From assembly GCA_963836265.1 (NCBI GenBank), contig CAWIIO010000002.1:248001-312000 (forward strand): a stretch of 64,000 bases of DNA, in the 5' to 3' direction. This document shows, one piece after another, positions 50,705 to 60,996 of this stretch. The DNA is from CAIWHR01 sp963836265 (GTDB lineage: Bacteria > Pseudomonadota > Gammaproteobacteria > Burkholderiales > Casimicrobiaceae). Numbering within the stretch: position 1 is the first letter of the stretch; every line of letters begins with the position of its first letter. The notes beneath the pieces are model-generated. The model was not told where the DNA came from, searched no databases, and was given only the letters and a program-made list of their open reading frames with translations. The position numbers were made by a program, and so were the translations under genes.

Positions 50705-51789
50705 GCCGGTCCCGTTGCCGGCGCGCGCGCGGCGGGAAGCAGGCGCGGCCGGTAATTGATCAGGACGTCAGCGGCGAGCAGGAAGAAAAGCAGCGTGCCC
50801 TGGAACAATCCGGTGACCGCCGAGGGCAGCGCCAGCTCCATCTGCGCCGCCTCGCCGCCGAGATAGAGGAGCGAAAGGAGCAGGCTCGCGAACAGGATGC
50901 CCACCGGATGCAACCGTCCGACGAAGGCCACGATGATCGCGGCGAAGCCGTACCCGGGGGAGATCGAAGGCATCAGCTGACCCAGCGGCCCGGCGATCTC
51001 GTTGACGCCGGCGATCCCCGCGCAGCCGCCACCGGTCAGCATTCCGATCCACACGGTGCGCCGAAGCGAGATTCCGGCGTAGGCCGCGGCGGCGGGCGCG
51101 AGCCCCGCGACCCGCATCCGATAGCCGGCGACACTGCGGTTCATGAGCAACCACGCGACGGCGACGGCGGCAACAGCGATCAGAAAGCCTGCCGAGAGCC
51201 GCGTCCCGGACAGGAGGTTCGGCAGCAGCGCCGTGGCGCCGAACATCTTCGACTGCGGAAAGTTGTAGCCCTCCGGATCGCGCCACTCGCCCTGCACGAG
51301 CAGCGACAACGTGTAGCCCGCGACGTAGACCAGCATCAGCGACACGAGGATCTCGCTCGCGTTGAAGCGAGTGCGCAGGAACGCGGGAATCGCCGCCCAC
51401 ACCATCCCGCCGAGTGCACCGGCGACGATCATTCCGGGCAGAACGAGCGCGGACGTCGAACCCTGGAACGCAAGGGCGACGCCGCCACCGAAGATCGCGC
51501 CCATCGTCAGTTGGCCCTCGGCGCCGATGTTCCAGACGTTGGCGCGGTAGCCCGCGGCGAGCCCGACTGCGCAGAGCATCAGCGGACCGGCCTTGAGCAG
51601 CAGTTCGCCCATGCCGTAGCGAGTCTCGATCGGCTTCACGAAAAAAACATGCAGCGCCTGCCATGGATCCCGGCCGAGTGCCGCGAACAGCGCGAAACCC
51701 ACGATGAGGGTCGCCGCCGCGGCGACGAGTGGCGATAGCGCAGCGGCGACGCGCGAGGGTTCCGGCCGCGGTTCGAGACGCAATCTCAT
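50701..51789 (-). CDS. ABC transporter permease 1, BMP/nucleoside type
   Basis: 362 residues from the ATG at 51789; an in-frame start at 51840 would overlap the ATPase gene and adds only Arg/Glu-rich sequence. Nine or ten helices. KAGPLMLCAVGLAAGYRANVWNIGAEGQLTMGA and GYGFAAIIVAFVGRLHPVGI are typical of NupP/YufP-like permeases. It follows the ATPase stop by 13 bp. Confidence 0.92.
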   Translation of the reverse strand: MRLRLEPRPEPSRVAAALSPLVAAAATLIVGFALFAALGRDPWQALHVFFVKPIETRYGMGELLLKAGPLMLCAVGLAAGYRANVWNIGAEGQLTMGAIFGGGVALAFQGSTSALVLPGMIVAGALGGMVWAAIPAFLRTRFNASEILVSLMLVYVAGYTLSLLVQGEWRDPEGYNFPQSKMFGATALLPNLLSGTRLSAGFLIAVAAVAVAWLLMNRSVAGYRMRVAGLAPAAAAYAGISLRRTVWIGMLTGGGCAGIAGVNEIAGPLGQLMPSISPGYGFAAIIVAFVGRLHPVGILFASLLLSLLYLGGEAAQMELALPSAVTGLFQGTLLFFLLAADVLINYRPRLLPAARAPATGPA

Positions 51790-51802
51790 CGGTGCTCTGC
51801 GC

Positions 51803-53359
<1,557 letters not shown>

Positions 53360-53363
53360 CCGG

Positions 53364-54488
53364 CTACGTTCCGACGCTGCTGCGAGTGGTCGGCTGCGCC
53401 GTGGCGCGTTCGCGGATGGCGAGCATCTCCGCCGCCACGGCCACGGCGATCGCGCCCGGCTCCTTGCTCCTGATCGGCGCAGTCGCGACGCCGATCGGCA
53501 TCGTGATGCGCGCGAGCGCCTCCGGCGAGAATCCGCGCTGCGCGAGCTCGCGCGCGAGTTGTGCGCGTTTCGTCGCCGAGCCGATCATCCCGAGGTAGCG
53601 CCAGTCGCTCCTTGCCAATGCTGCGATGGCCAAGCCGAAATCGAGCGCGTGACTGTGCGTCAGGATCACGACGAAGCTGCCGCTTGGCGCCGCGTGCAGC
53701 TCGGCCTCGGGGGTATCGGTCGCAATGATGGCGACGTTGGCCGCGACGTCGGCAGGAAAGCCCCCGGCCCGTTCGTCGACCCACGTCACGCGCGCGGGCG
53801 TCGCTTCGAGAACGTGCACGAGCGCGCGACCGACATGGCCGTTGCCGAAGACGAGCACCGAAAAATCGGGACGGCGGACAACGTGGATGAACAGGGTGGC
53901 GGCGCTGCGCTCGATGACGCCCGAGCCGGCCTTCGCGTCGCCGGGACTCGGCGCGAGGCGCGCGCGCGCTGCGGCGATCGCCGCCGAATCGGCCGTGGCG
54001 TCGCCGAGCGTGCCCCGCGCGTCGTCGGCGGTGACGAGAAGTCGGGCTCCCGCATCGTCCCCGCTGCCGACGCGCGCGACGAGCGCGAGCACCGGCTGCG
54101 TCCGCAGGCACGCGCGGGTCGGCTCGAGCCAGGACGCCGTATCCAGCGTGACCGTCTGGAACGCGACGGTCGCCACGCCGCCGCAGGGCTGGCCCTGCCT
54201 TGTCCCGAGGGGAAAGCGAACGAGCCACGTTGTCGCGCGGGCATCCCGCTGGGCAAGCGCCTCGCGTGCGATCCGCGTCGCCTCGAATTCGAGAGCTCCG
54301 CCACCGATCGTACCGGCGAGACCGTCCGCGGCGACGATCATCGTCGCTCCGGATTCGCGCGGCGCCGGACCGCGCGCGTCGGCGACCGTCACCAACACGA
54401 CGCGCCCATCACGCCGCAGCGCTGCCGCCAGCGCGTCGGGCCATTGGTCCGCGGAGGAACCTGCCATCGCGCTCATTCGGTTGACCAT
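53364..54488 (-). CDS. xdhC: XdhC-family molybdenum cofactor insertion/maturation protein
   Basis: 374 residues. XdhC_CoxI N-terminal part (VTVADARGPAPRESGATMIV...GTIGGGALEFEA) and a Rossmann C-terminal part (VLVFGNGHVGRALVHVLEAT, ILTHSHALDFGLAIAAL, YLGMIGSATKRA). XdhC-type proteins bind and sulfurate molybdenum cofactor for xanthine dehydrogenase. No xdhAB is in the window, but the adjoining nucleoside transporter suggests purine catabolism. The start at 54488 may instead be the Met at 54476; neither has a strong ribosome-binding site. Confidence 0.92.
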   Translation of the reverse strand: MVNRMSAMAGSSADQWPDALAAALRRDGRVVLVTVADARGPAPRESGATMIVAADGLAGTIGGGALEFEATRIAREALAQRDARATTWLVRFPLGTRQGQPCGGVATVAFQTVTLDTASWLEPTRACLRTQPVLALVARVGSGDDAGARLLVTADDARGTLGDATADSAAIAAARARLAPSPGDAKAGSGVIERSAATLFIHVVRRPDFSVLVFGNGHVGRALVHVLEATPARVTWVDERAGGFPADVAANVAIIATDTPEAELHAAPSGSFVVILTHSHALDFGLAIAALARSDWRYLGMIGSATKRAQLARELAQRGFSPEALARITMPIGVATAPIRSKEPGAIAVAVAAEMLAIRERATAQPTTRSSVGT

Positions 54489-54570
54489 AGCACCACGCCA
54501 GTCACCTGTCGGGCCCGCTGTCGCGCGCGCAACGGCGGCTGGCGAGCGCCCCGACAGGCTCGGAAAGCGC

Positions 54571-54592
54571 GAGGGCCCCGCGCGGGGCCCTC
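54571..54592. terminator. GC-rich palindrome after the SYLF gene, possible terminator
   Basis: A perfect 22-bp palindrome with arms GAGGGCCCCGC and GCGGGGCCCTC, 26 bp beyond the SYLF stop. It would fold as a very stable hairpin, but neither side carries a proper T-run, so termination is likely but not certain. Confidence 0.5.
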
Positions 54593-54617
54593 GGCTGCGA
54601 ACGGTACGGACCGGTGT

Positions 54618-55298
54618 CTACTTCCCGGCTCTGGCGATATCTGCCAGCAACTTGTCGGCGCCCTTGTTGTGGACGGTGGCGCGGATCAGGATATCGGGGG
54701 CGAGGACGCTCTTGCCGTAGTAGGCGTTGTTCCAATCGTTGTTGGCCGTGATGACGGTGCCATCGAGATTGAGGCCGCCATAGACGCCCTTGGAGCGCGC
54801 GAACGCGACGAAGTCCGTGGTCACGTCGGACGCCGCGCCGGCGCCGACCGGGCCCGCAGCGACGCTCGCGTCGCCACCCAGCTTCACCGACGGTGCGAGC
54901 AGCGTGTTGAGGCCCTTTTCCGTCATCACCAGCGTTATGTTCTCGGACGCCTGGATTCCGGCCTGGAAGCCGATGCTCGCGGTCGCCATCGTATAGAACA
55001 CCGGACCATGCCACTTGCCGTCGGAGCCGCGACCCAGCAGCACCGCCCGCCCGCCCGATCCGCCGAAGATGAATCCCGCCTTCACGACTTCCGGCGCGAT
55101 CAGCACGCCCTTGGCGCGGCCGATATTCCTTTGCAGCCATGTCATCTGCGGATCGCGCAGGAAATTCGACAGCGTGGTCTCGGCGCTGTTGACGAGCTGC
55201 TGCTGCTCCGATTGGGCCTGCGCAGCGGTGGCGAACAACGTCGACGATGCGGCGACGAGTAGCGTGATACCGGCATAGCGGAGTAGTTTTTTCATCAT
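54618..55298 (-). CDS. SYLF/Ysc84-domain secreted lipid-binding protein
   Basis: 226 residues. Signal peptide (MMKKLLRYAGITLLVAASST, cleavage near AQA-Q), then the SYLF (DUF500) domain: LIAPEVVKAGFIFGGSGGRAVLLGR, PVFYTMATASIGFQAGIQASENITLVMT, GPVGAGAASDVTTDFVAFARSKGVYGGLNLDGTVI. Bacterial members are periplasmic or outer-membrane-associated; the eukaryotic domain binds phosphoinositides. AGGAG seven bases upstream supports the first of two adjacent ATGs. Confidence 0.92.
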   Translation of the reverse strand: MMKKLLRYAGITLLVAASSTLFATAAQAQSEQQQLVNSAETTLSNFLRDPQMTWLQRNIGRAKGVLIAPEVVKAGFIFGGSGGRAVLLGRGSDGKWHGPVFYTMATASIGFQAGIQASENITLVMTEKGLNTLLAPSVKLGGDASVAAGPVGAGAASDVTTDFVAFARSKGVYGGLNLDGTVITANNDWNNAYYGKSVLAPDILIRATVHNKGADKLLADIARAGK

Positions 55299-55389
55299 TG
55301 CGTTCTCCTGTGACGCGACAATCGCGCGTGATTACGGGTTTCCCGGCGGCGTCGGTCGCCGACGCGGCGCTGCAGTCGTGATTATAGAA

Positions 55390-55447
55390 TAGAACCTATC
55401 TCATCATCATCCAACGCGTCTCGCGGCTGATGAGGAGATAGGTTCTA
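55390..55447. repeat. 58-bp imperfect palindrome (REP/MITE-like element)
   Basis: Two 23-nt arms (55390-55412 and 55425-55447) are reverse complements apart from two mismatches, around a 12-nt loop AACGCGTCTCGC. The outer 13 bp of each arm (TAGAACCTATCTC / GAGATAGGTTCTA) pair perfectly. The AT-rich outer arms differ from the GC-rich surroundings. The rest of the 215-bp spacer (55299-55513) shows no gene. A single copy is present in this window. Confidence 0.75.
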
Positions 55448-55513
55448 GTCCCCGGGACGAGCGGTTTGAGTGCGGCCGCCGGCCGCAGGTTCCCGCGGCG
55501 CGGGGCCGGCAGC

Positions 55514-56431
55514 TCAATTCGGGATCGAGTTCAGCAGATACATCGCTGCCAGCAGGCCCGAAGGACGGCCGATCTTGCCCAGCCACTGCTGGAAGATGGT
55601 CTCGAGATCGCCGCCGACGTAGATCCGCGTCAACGCCTTGTTGACCTCGAGCCGGTACGCGGAGTCGTTGCGCGGCAACGCGAACGCGATGGGTTCGATC
55701 GACAAATCGTCCGGAAGGAGCGCGAGCGCGCCCGGGTCCTTCGCCTGCGCCGCGAGCCCGATCAATTTGACCTTGTCGCTCGCGAACGCGTCGAGCGAAC
55801 CCGATTCGAGCATGGCGATGCCTTCGTTGCCGTCGCGCACCTTGGTCACGTTCGCGTTGATGAGTCGCTGCCGCAGCATCGCGTCGAGGCGGGTCTCGGT
55901 AGTCGTTCCGGCGATCACGCCGATTTTCTTGCCAGCGAGGTCCGGAACCTTTTCCACCTTCGAGCCGGCCCTGACCAGAAACCCGCCGCCGTCGATGAAC
56001 ACCAGCGACGAGAAATCCACGTTCTGCATTCGCGTGGCCGTGGCCGTCGTGTTCGCGCAATCGAGGTCCGCCTTGCCCGAGGCCACCATCGACAAGCGCT
56101 CCGAGACGGTTCCGACCAGCCAGTTGACCTTGAGATCGGGCACGCCGACGGTGCGGCCGACGTGCGCGATGATGCGCCGGCAAAGATCGATCGAATAGCC
56201 GGCGGGCTTGTTGCCGTCGCCGACGAACGAGAACGGCAGCGAGTCGCCGGAAAAGGCGACGTTGATTCCCTTTGCCGCTTTGATCTTCGCGAGCGTATCC
56301 GGCAGGGCAGGCGCTGTCCGGGAAGGCGAACCCTTCGCGGGCGATGTCGACGTCTGCGCGAGAGCGGGGCGTCCGGGCAGCGCGGCGGCCGCGACGAAGA
56401 CTGCAAGCGACAACGATGCGAGGCGATTCAC
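55514..56431 (-). CDS. amino-acid-type ABC periplasmic binding protein (GltI-like)
   Basis: 305 residues from a GTG at 56431 (GGAG upstream), giving the signal peptide MNRLASLSLAVFVAAAALPG. SBP family 3: NVAFSGDSLPFSFVGDGNKP, GYSIDLCRRI, TTATATRMQNVDFS, KKIGVIAGTTTETRLD and the C-terminal YVGGDLETIFQQWLG. Binds glutamate/aspartate-like or other amino acids. No permease or ATPase lies nearby; a divergent paralogue is at 56629. Confidence 0.9.
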   Translation of the reverse strand: MNRLASLSLAVFVAAAALPGRPALAQTSTSPAKGSPSRTAPALPDTLAKIKAAKGINVAFSGDSLPFSFVGDGNKPAGYSIDLCRRIIAHVGRTVGVPDLKVNWLVGTVSERLSMVASGKADLDCANTTATATRMQNVDFSSLVFIDGGGFLVRAGSKVEKVPDLAGKKIGVIAGTTTETRLDAMLRQRLINANVTKVRDGNEGIAMLESGSLDAFASDKVKLIGLAAQAKDPGALALLPDDLSIEPIAFALPRNDSAYRLEVNKALTRIYVGGDLETIFQQWLGKIGRPSGLLAAMYLLNSIPN

Positions 56432-56628
56432 TGTGGGGATCTCCGGGGGGTGAGGGCGACGAAAGGGCGCCGCATTCGAGGAAGATGGTGGCCGACCGCT
56501 GCAGGCGGTGCGCGCAATCAGGGCGAAGCGGCGGCAATTATAGCCCGAGCGCGGCCGCCGGGCGTTTTCGGAAAGTGCGCGGTGCGGACATGCTACACTC
56601 GGGCCCGTTTTGGGGAGGGTCGATTGCA

Positions 56629-57492
56629 ATGCGCCGCACGTTCTCCTTGATCGTCGCGCTGACAGCCGCCTGCGCCGCGTTCGCAACCTCTGCCTCCGCC
56701 GTCTCCGCGACGCTCGATCGAATCAAGGAGACCGGCGCGATCACCTTCGGCTATCGCGATGGCGCGGCGCCATTCTCGTTCCGGGATCGCGAAGGTCGCG
56801 TCCGCGGCTACAGCGTCGAGCTCTGCACCAGGGTCGCGCTGGCGATCCAGAAGGAGCTCGCCCTGAAGGAGCTCAAGGTCGAATGGCTGCCCGTGGACGC
56901 GTCGACGCGTCTCGACGCGGTGACGAGCGGCAAGGTCGACGCGGTCTGCGGAACCACGACGATGACGCTGTCGCGGATGCAGATCGTCGATTTCAGCCTC
57001 CCGATCTTCGTCGACGGTGGCAGCGTCCTCGTGCGCGCGAAATCGAAGCTCACCCGGATGGTCGACCTCAAGGGAAAGCGGATCGCCGTCATCGCCAACA
57101 CGACGACCGAACCGGCGCTGACGCGCGAGCTTGCCGCGCTCGAGGCGCCGGCGGTGCTGGTGCACGTGAAGAACGGCGCGGAAGGGATGGCGTTGCTCAC
57201 GCAAGGCAAGGTCGACGGTTACGCCGGCGATCGCATCGTGCTCGCGGAGCTGCGGATTCGTGCGCAGTTTCCCGAGAGCTTCACCTTCATCGGCAGCGAC
57301 TTTTCCTACGAACCCTACGCGCTCGTCCTGCGGCGCGGCGATCCCGATTTCCGCCTCGCGGTGAACCGCGCGCTGGTCGGCCTCTACCGCACCGGCGATA
57401 TCGACCCCATTTTCCAGCGCTGGCTCGGCGGCCTCGGCAAGCCCGGGCCGCTGCTCCACGCGATGTTCTATCTCAACACGTTGCCGGAGTGA
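56629..57492 (+). CDS. amino-acid-type ABC periplasmic binding protein, divergent paralogue
   Basis: 287 residues. Signal peptide (MRRTFSLIVALTAACAAFAT), then SBP family 3 blocks: AITFGYRDGAAPFSFRDREG, GYSVELCTRVA, CGTTTMTLSRMQIVDFSLPI, KRIAVIANTTTEPAL, YRTGDIDPIFQRWLGGLG. Clearly related to the protein encoded at 55514 and transcribed away from it. GGGGAGGG precedes the ATG. It is followed 4 bp later by a secreted hypothetical gene. Confidence 0.9.
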   Translation: MRRTFSLIVALTAACAAFATSASAVSATLDRIKETGAITFGYRDGAAPFSFRDREGRVRGYSVELCTRVALAIQKELALKELKVEWLPVDASTRLDAVTSGKVDAVCGTTTMTLSRMQIVDFSLPIFVDGGSVLVRAKSKLTRMVDLKGKRIAVIANTTTEPALTRELAALEAPAVLVHVKNGAEGMALLTQGKVDGYAGDRIVLAELRIRAQFPESFTFIGSDFSYEPYALVLRRGDPDFRLAVNRALVGLYRTGDIDPIFQRWLGGLGKPGPLLHAMFYLNTLPE

Positions 57493-57496
57493 GTCG

Positions 57497-58012
57497 ATGA
57501 CGTTCCGCGCGGTCGCTTGGCAGCTCCTCGCCGTTGCTGCGACGGCGACCGCGGCCGCGCTCGTCGCCGCGGCCACGAGCGCGCAACTGCCACCTGCGAT
57601 GGCGCCCTCAGCCGTTGCGGAGTCCTCGCGGGCGACGGCCGCGCCGCCGACCAGCGATTGCGGGCAATGCGGCAAGGTGGTGTCGATACGGCAAACGACG
57701 GTGAAGCAATCCTGGACGCCGCTCGGCATGGGCGTCGGGGTCGGCGGTGCCCCCGACTTCGGCTCGCAGCCCAGCGGAATGTCGAGCTTCCAATTCGGGC
57801 CGGGGCTCTCCAACCAGGGGCTGACGATCATCGGCTCCGCGGGCGGCGCATCGTACCGCAAGAAGCCAAACAGCTACGACCAGCCGCGCTGGGAAGTGAC
57901 GGTGAAGCTCGACAACGGCCAGACGCGGGTGGCGACGCTCACCTACGAGCCCTACGTTCTCGAGGGCGACCGCGTTCGCGTGTCCGGCAACAACGTCGAG
58001 CTCGTCCAGTAG
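57497..58012 (+). CDS. secreted hypothetical protein with SlyB-like C-terminal beta segment
   Basis: 171 residues. N-terminal signal peptide (helix ~8-30), an Ala/Pro/Thr-rich stretch, CGQCGKVVSIRQTTVKQSW, a Gly-rich middle and a C-terminal segment WEVTVKLDNGQTRVATLTYEPYVLEGDRVRVSGNNVEL. That end resembles the C-terminal domain of SlyB-type outer-membrane lipoproteins, but the lipobox and glycine zipper are lacking. Two cysteines could bond or bind a ligand. Function unknown. It may be co-transcribed with the binding protein before it and the Mla-like genes 22 bp after. Confidence 0.75.
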   Translation: MTFRAVAWQLLAVAATATAAALVAAATSAQLPPAMAPSAVAESSRATAAPPTSDCGQCGKVVSIRQTTVKQSWTPLGMGVGVGGAPDFGSQPSGMSSFQFGPGLSNQGLTIIGSAGGASYRKKPNSYDQPRWEVTVKLDNGQTRVATLTYEPYVLEGDRVRVSGNNVELVQ

Positions 58013-58034
58013 CGCCGAGGGTCCGGACACGGGC

Positions 58035-59147
58035 ATGGCGGCGCTCGCGATCACCGATCGGCCCGACGGCCACCGCGTCCTCGCGGTCACCGGGCGCCTC
58101 GACGCGACGACGATTCCGGAGGTGTGGGACGCCGCCCGGCGAGCCGCCGCCGAGGCGCCGGAGAAGCCGATCACCGTCGACGCGGCCGGCGTCGACTATT
58201 GCGACGGCGCGGGCGTCGCCTTGTTCGTCGACCTGCTGCGCGTGTCGCGGGCGGGGAGCGTCGAAATCGCGAACCTGAAGCCGGGCATCGACGTGCTCCT
58301 GAAGCAATTCGACCCGCGACGGCTCGAGCACGACCTCGATCCCGAGCCCAAGCGTCGCCCCCTCATCGAGGAAATCGGCGCCGCGGCGTACGGGGTCTGG
58401 AACGACATCCGCGTCCAGGTGTCGTTCATCGGTGAAACGACCGCCGCGCTGCTGCACGCGGCGACGCATCCCGCCAGCGTCCGCTGGAAGGATGTCTGGC
58501 GGATCTGCGAGCGGGTCGGCGCCGACGCCTTGCCTATCGTCGGGTTGATCTCGTTCCTGCTGGGACTCATCCTCGCGTTCCAGTCGGCGGTGCCGATGAA
58601 GCGCTTCGGCGCCGAGATCTTCGTCGCCGATCTGATCGGCCTGTCGATGCTGCGCGAACTCGGCCCGCTGATGACCGCGATCCTGCTCGCCGGCCGCTCG
58701 GGCGCCGCGTTCGCCGCCGAGATCGGCACGATGAAGGTCAACCAGGAAGTCGACGCGATGACGACGATGGGACTGAACCCGGTGCGCTTCCTCGTTACGC
58801 CGCGGATCATCGCCGCGTTGCTGATGACGCCGCTGCTCGTGCTTTTTTCCGACCTGATCGGCCTCATCGGCGGCGCCCTGACGATGAGGTCGTTCTCGAT
58901 ACCGATCGTCACCTTTCTCAAGGAAGTCGACAGCGCGGTCACGATGACCGATTTTCTCGCCGGCTTCGTCAAGTCGTTCGTGTTCGCGACGCTGGTCGCC
59001 GGCATCGGCTGCCTGCGGGGGCTCGACACGGCCGCCGGCGCTTCCGCCGTCGGCGACTCGGCCACCCGCGCGGTCGTGTCGGGGATCATCCTGCTCGTCG
59101 TCGTCGACGGCCTGTTCGCGGTCGCCTACTATCTGCTCGACGTGTGA
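58035..59147 (+). CDS. MlaE-family lipid ABC permease with fused N-terminal STAS domain
   Basis: 370 residues. Residues ~5-95 form a STAS domain (VTGRLDATTIPEVWDAARRA, VDAAGVDYCDGAGVALFVDLL), the role played by separate MlaB in E. coli. Residues ~130-368 are the MlaE permease: ADALPIVGLISFLLGLILAFQS, GRSGAAFAAEIGTMKVNQEVDAM and TPRIIAALLMTPLLVLFSDL. Transports phospholipid or similar lipids across the inner membrane with the ATPase, MCE protein and lipoprotein that follow. Confidence 0.95.
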   Translation: MAALAITDRPDGHRVLAVTGRLDATTIPEVWDAARRAAAEAPEKPITVDAAGVDYCDGAGVALFVDLLRVSRAGSVEIANLKPGIDVLLKQFDPRRLEHDLDPEPKRRPLIEEIGAAAYGVWNDIRVQVSFIGETTAALLHAATHPASVRWKDVWRICERVGADALPIVGLISFLLGLILAFQSAVPMKRFGAEIFVADLIGLSMLRELGPLMTAILLAGRSGAAFAAEIGTMKVNQEVDAMTTMGLNPVRFLVTPRIIAALLMTPLLVLFSDLIGLIGGALTMRSFSIPIVTFLKEVDSAVTMTDFLAGFVKSFVFATLVAGIGCLRGLDTAAGASAVGDSATRAVVSGIILLVVVDGLFAVAYYLLDV

Positions 59148-59151
59148 CGCG

Positions 59152-59922
59152 ATGGACGACAGTGCCGAGCCGATCATCCGTGTCGTCGACGTGTTCGCCG
59201 GCTACGACGGCGTCGCGATCCAGGAGCACATCAATTTCGAGATCCGGCGCGGCGAGGTGTTCGGCATTCTCGGCGGCTCGGGCTGCGGCAAGAGCACGCT
59301 GATGAAGCACATGATCGGGCTGAACCCGCCGATCTCGGGGCACGTCTTCATCGATGGCGACGACATCGTCACGGCCGACGAGGAAACGCTCGAGAAGATC
59401 CAGCGCCGGTTCGGCGTCATGTACCAGTCGGGCGCGTTGTTCGGGTCGATGACGCTGCTGGAAAACGTGCGCCTGCCGCTCGAGGTCTACACCGCGTTGC
59501 CGGACGACGCGATCGACCTCGTCGCGCGGATGAAGCTCGAGCTGGTCGGCCTGGAGGCGTTCACCGGCCACCTTCCGGCCGAGCTCTCGGGCGGCATGCA
59601 GAAGCGCGCGGGGATCGCGCGCGCGATGGCGCTCGATCCGGCGATCCTCTTCCTCGACGAGCCTTCGTCCGGACTCGACCCGATCACCGCGGCCTCGCTC
59701 GACGCGACGATCCGCCGGCTTTCGGACAACCTCGGTGTGACGTTCGTCGTCGTCACGCACGACCTGGGCAGCATTTTCGTCGCGATGGACCGCGTGATCC
59801 TGCTCGACCGGGAAGCGAAAGGCGTGATCGCCGCCGGCGACCCGCGCCGCCTGCGCGACGAGACTTCCGATCCCCGCGTGCGCGCCTTTTTCCGGCGCGA
59901 AGCCGAATCCGCCACCGCCTGA
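59152..59922 (+). CDS. MlaF-like ABC ATPase
   Basis: 256 residues. Walker A GGSGCGKST, Q-loop VMYQSGALFGSMTLLENV, signature LSGGMQKRAGIARAMA, Walker B ILFLDEPSSGLDP and H-loop VVTHD. The QSGALFGSMT block is typical of MlaF/Ttg2A. Starts 4 bp after the permease gene. Confidence 0.96.
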   Translation: MDDSAEPIIRVVDVFAGYDGVAIQEHINFEIRRGEVFGILGGSGCGKSTLMKHMIGLNPPISGHVFIDGDDIVTADEETLEKIQRRFGVMYQSGALFGSMTLLENVRLPLEVYTALPDDAIDLVARMKLELVGLEAFTGHLPAELSGGMQKRAGIARAMALDPAILFLDEPSSGLDPITAASLDATIRRLSDNLGVTFVVVTHDLGSIFVAMDRVILLDREAKGVIAAGDPRRLRDETSDPRVRAFFRREAESATA

Positions 59923-59934
59923 CGCCCGCCCCCG

Positions 59935-60996
59935 ATGAGCCTCAAAGCCAACTATTTCAAGCTGGGCCTGTTCGTGATCAGCGCGATCGCCTGCGGCGCG
60001 ATCCTGCTCGTCGTCATCGGCTCCGGCCGCTGGTTCGTGAAGAAGATCACCGTCGAATCCTATTTCAACGAATCGGTGCAGGGACTCGATATCGGCTCGA
60101 AGCTCAAGTACCGCGGCGTGACCATCGGCGAGGTCAAGAGCATCGGCTTTACCTACAACAAATACGAGCTGGACAAGCCCATGGCGCAGCGCGCGCGCTA
60201 CGTGCTGGTCGAGGCGCAGCTCGAGCCCAGGCTCCTCGGAGGCCGTTCCGGGGCGGGCGACCTGACAACCCCGGAAGGCGCGGCGCAGGAGGTCGAGCGC
60301 GGCCTGCGGGTCCGCCTCGCTCCGCAGGGCATCACCGGGACGAGTTATCTGGAAATCGACTATGTCGATCCGCCGCCGCCGGTGCTGCCGATCGACTGGG
60401 TTCCCGAGAACATCTACATTCCGAGCACGCACTCGACCGTTGCCGCGATCGTCAATGCGGTGTCGGACATCACCGACAAGCTCGCCAAGCTCGACATCGA
60501 CGGTGTGGTCTCGCATCTCGACCGGCTGCTGGTCACGACGAATGCGCGCATCGATGCGATCAATACCAGGGCCATTTCGGAGCGCACCGAGCGCGTGCTC
60601 ACCAAGGTCGAGAAGTCGCTCGACAATATCGATGCGAAGAAGATCTCCGACGAGGCGGTGGCGCTGCTGGCCGAGATGCGCAAGAGCAATGCCGAGTTGA
60701 ACAAGACGCTCGCCAACCCGGCGTTGCAGAAGCTGCCCGACGAGGCCGCCGCGACGCTCGCTCGCGCTCGCGCGATCCTCGACGACCCGAACCTCCCGAA
60801 GACGGTCGCGAATCTCTCGCGCACGCTCGCCCGGCTCGACCGGATCCTGGGCGGCGGCGAAGCCGACCTCTCCCGCACGATCGACAACCTGCGTCAAATC
60901 ACCGACAACCTGCGCGAGCTGACCGACGAGACCAAGCGCTACCCGGCGAATGTCTTCTTCGGCGCGCCGCCGCCGCCGCTGGAGCGCAAGCCATGA
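59935..60996 (+). CDS. MlaD/MCE-domain substrate-binding protein
   Basis: 353 residues. One N-terminal helix (~9-30) anchors it in the inner membrane. The MCE domain (~38-140, VQGLDIGSKLKYRGVTIGEVKSI ... LRVRLAPQGITGTSYLEID) forms the lipid-conducting ring, and a long helical C-terminal part (~160-335) follows that may form a needle or tunnel across the periplasm. Its stop overlaps the lipoprotein gene (ATGA). Confidence 0.94.
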   Translation: MSLKANYFKLGLFVISAIACGAILLVVIGSGRWFVKKITVESYFNESVQGLDIGSKLKYRGVTIGEVKSIGFTYNKYELDKPMAQRARYVLVEAQLEPRLLGGRSGAGDLTTPEGAAQEVERGLRVRLAPQGITGTSYLEIDYVDPPPPVLPIDWVPENIYIPSTHSTVAAIVNAVSDITDKLAKLDIDGVVSHLDRLLVTTNARIDAINTRAISERTERVLTKVEKSLDNIDAKKISDEAVALLAEMRKSNAELNKTLANPALQKLPDEAAATLARARAILDDPNLPKTVANLSRTLARLDRILGGGEADLSRTIDNLRQITDNLRELTDETKRYPANVFFGAPPPPLERKP

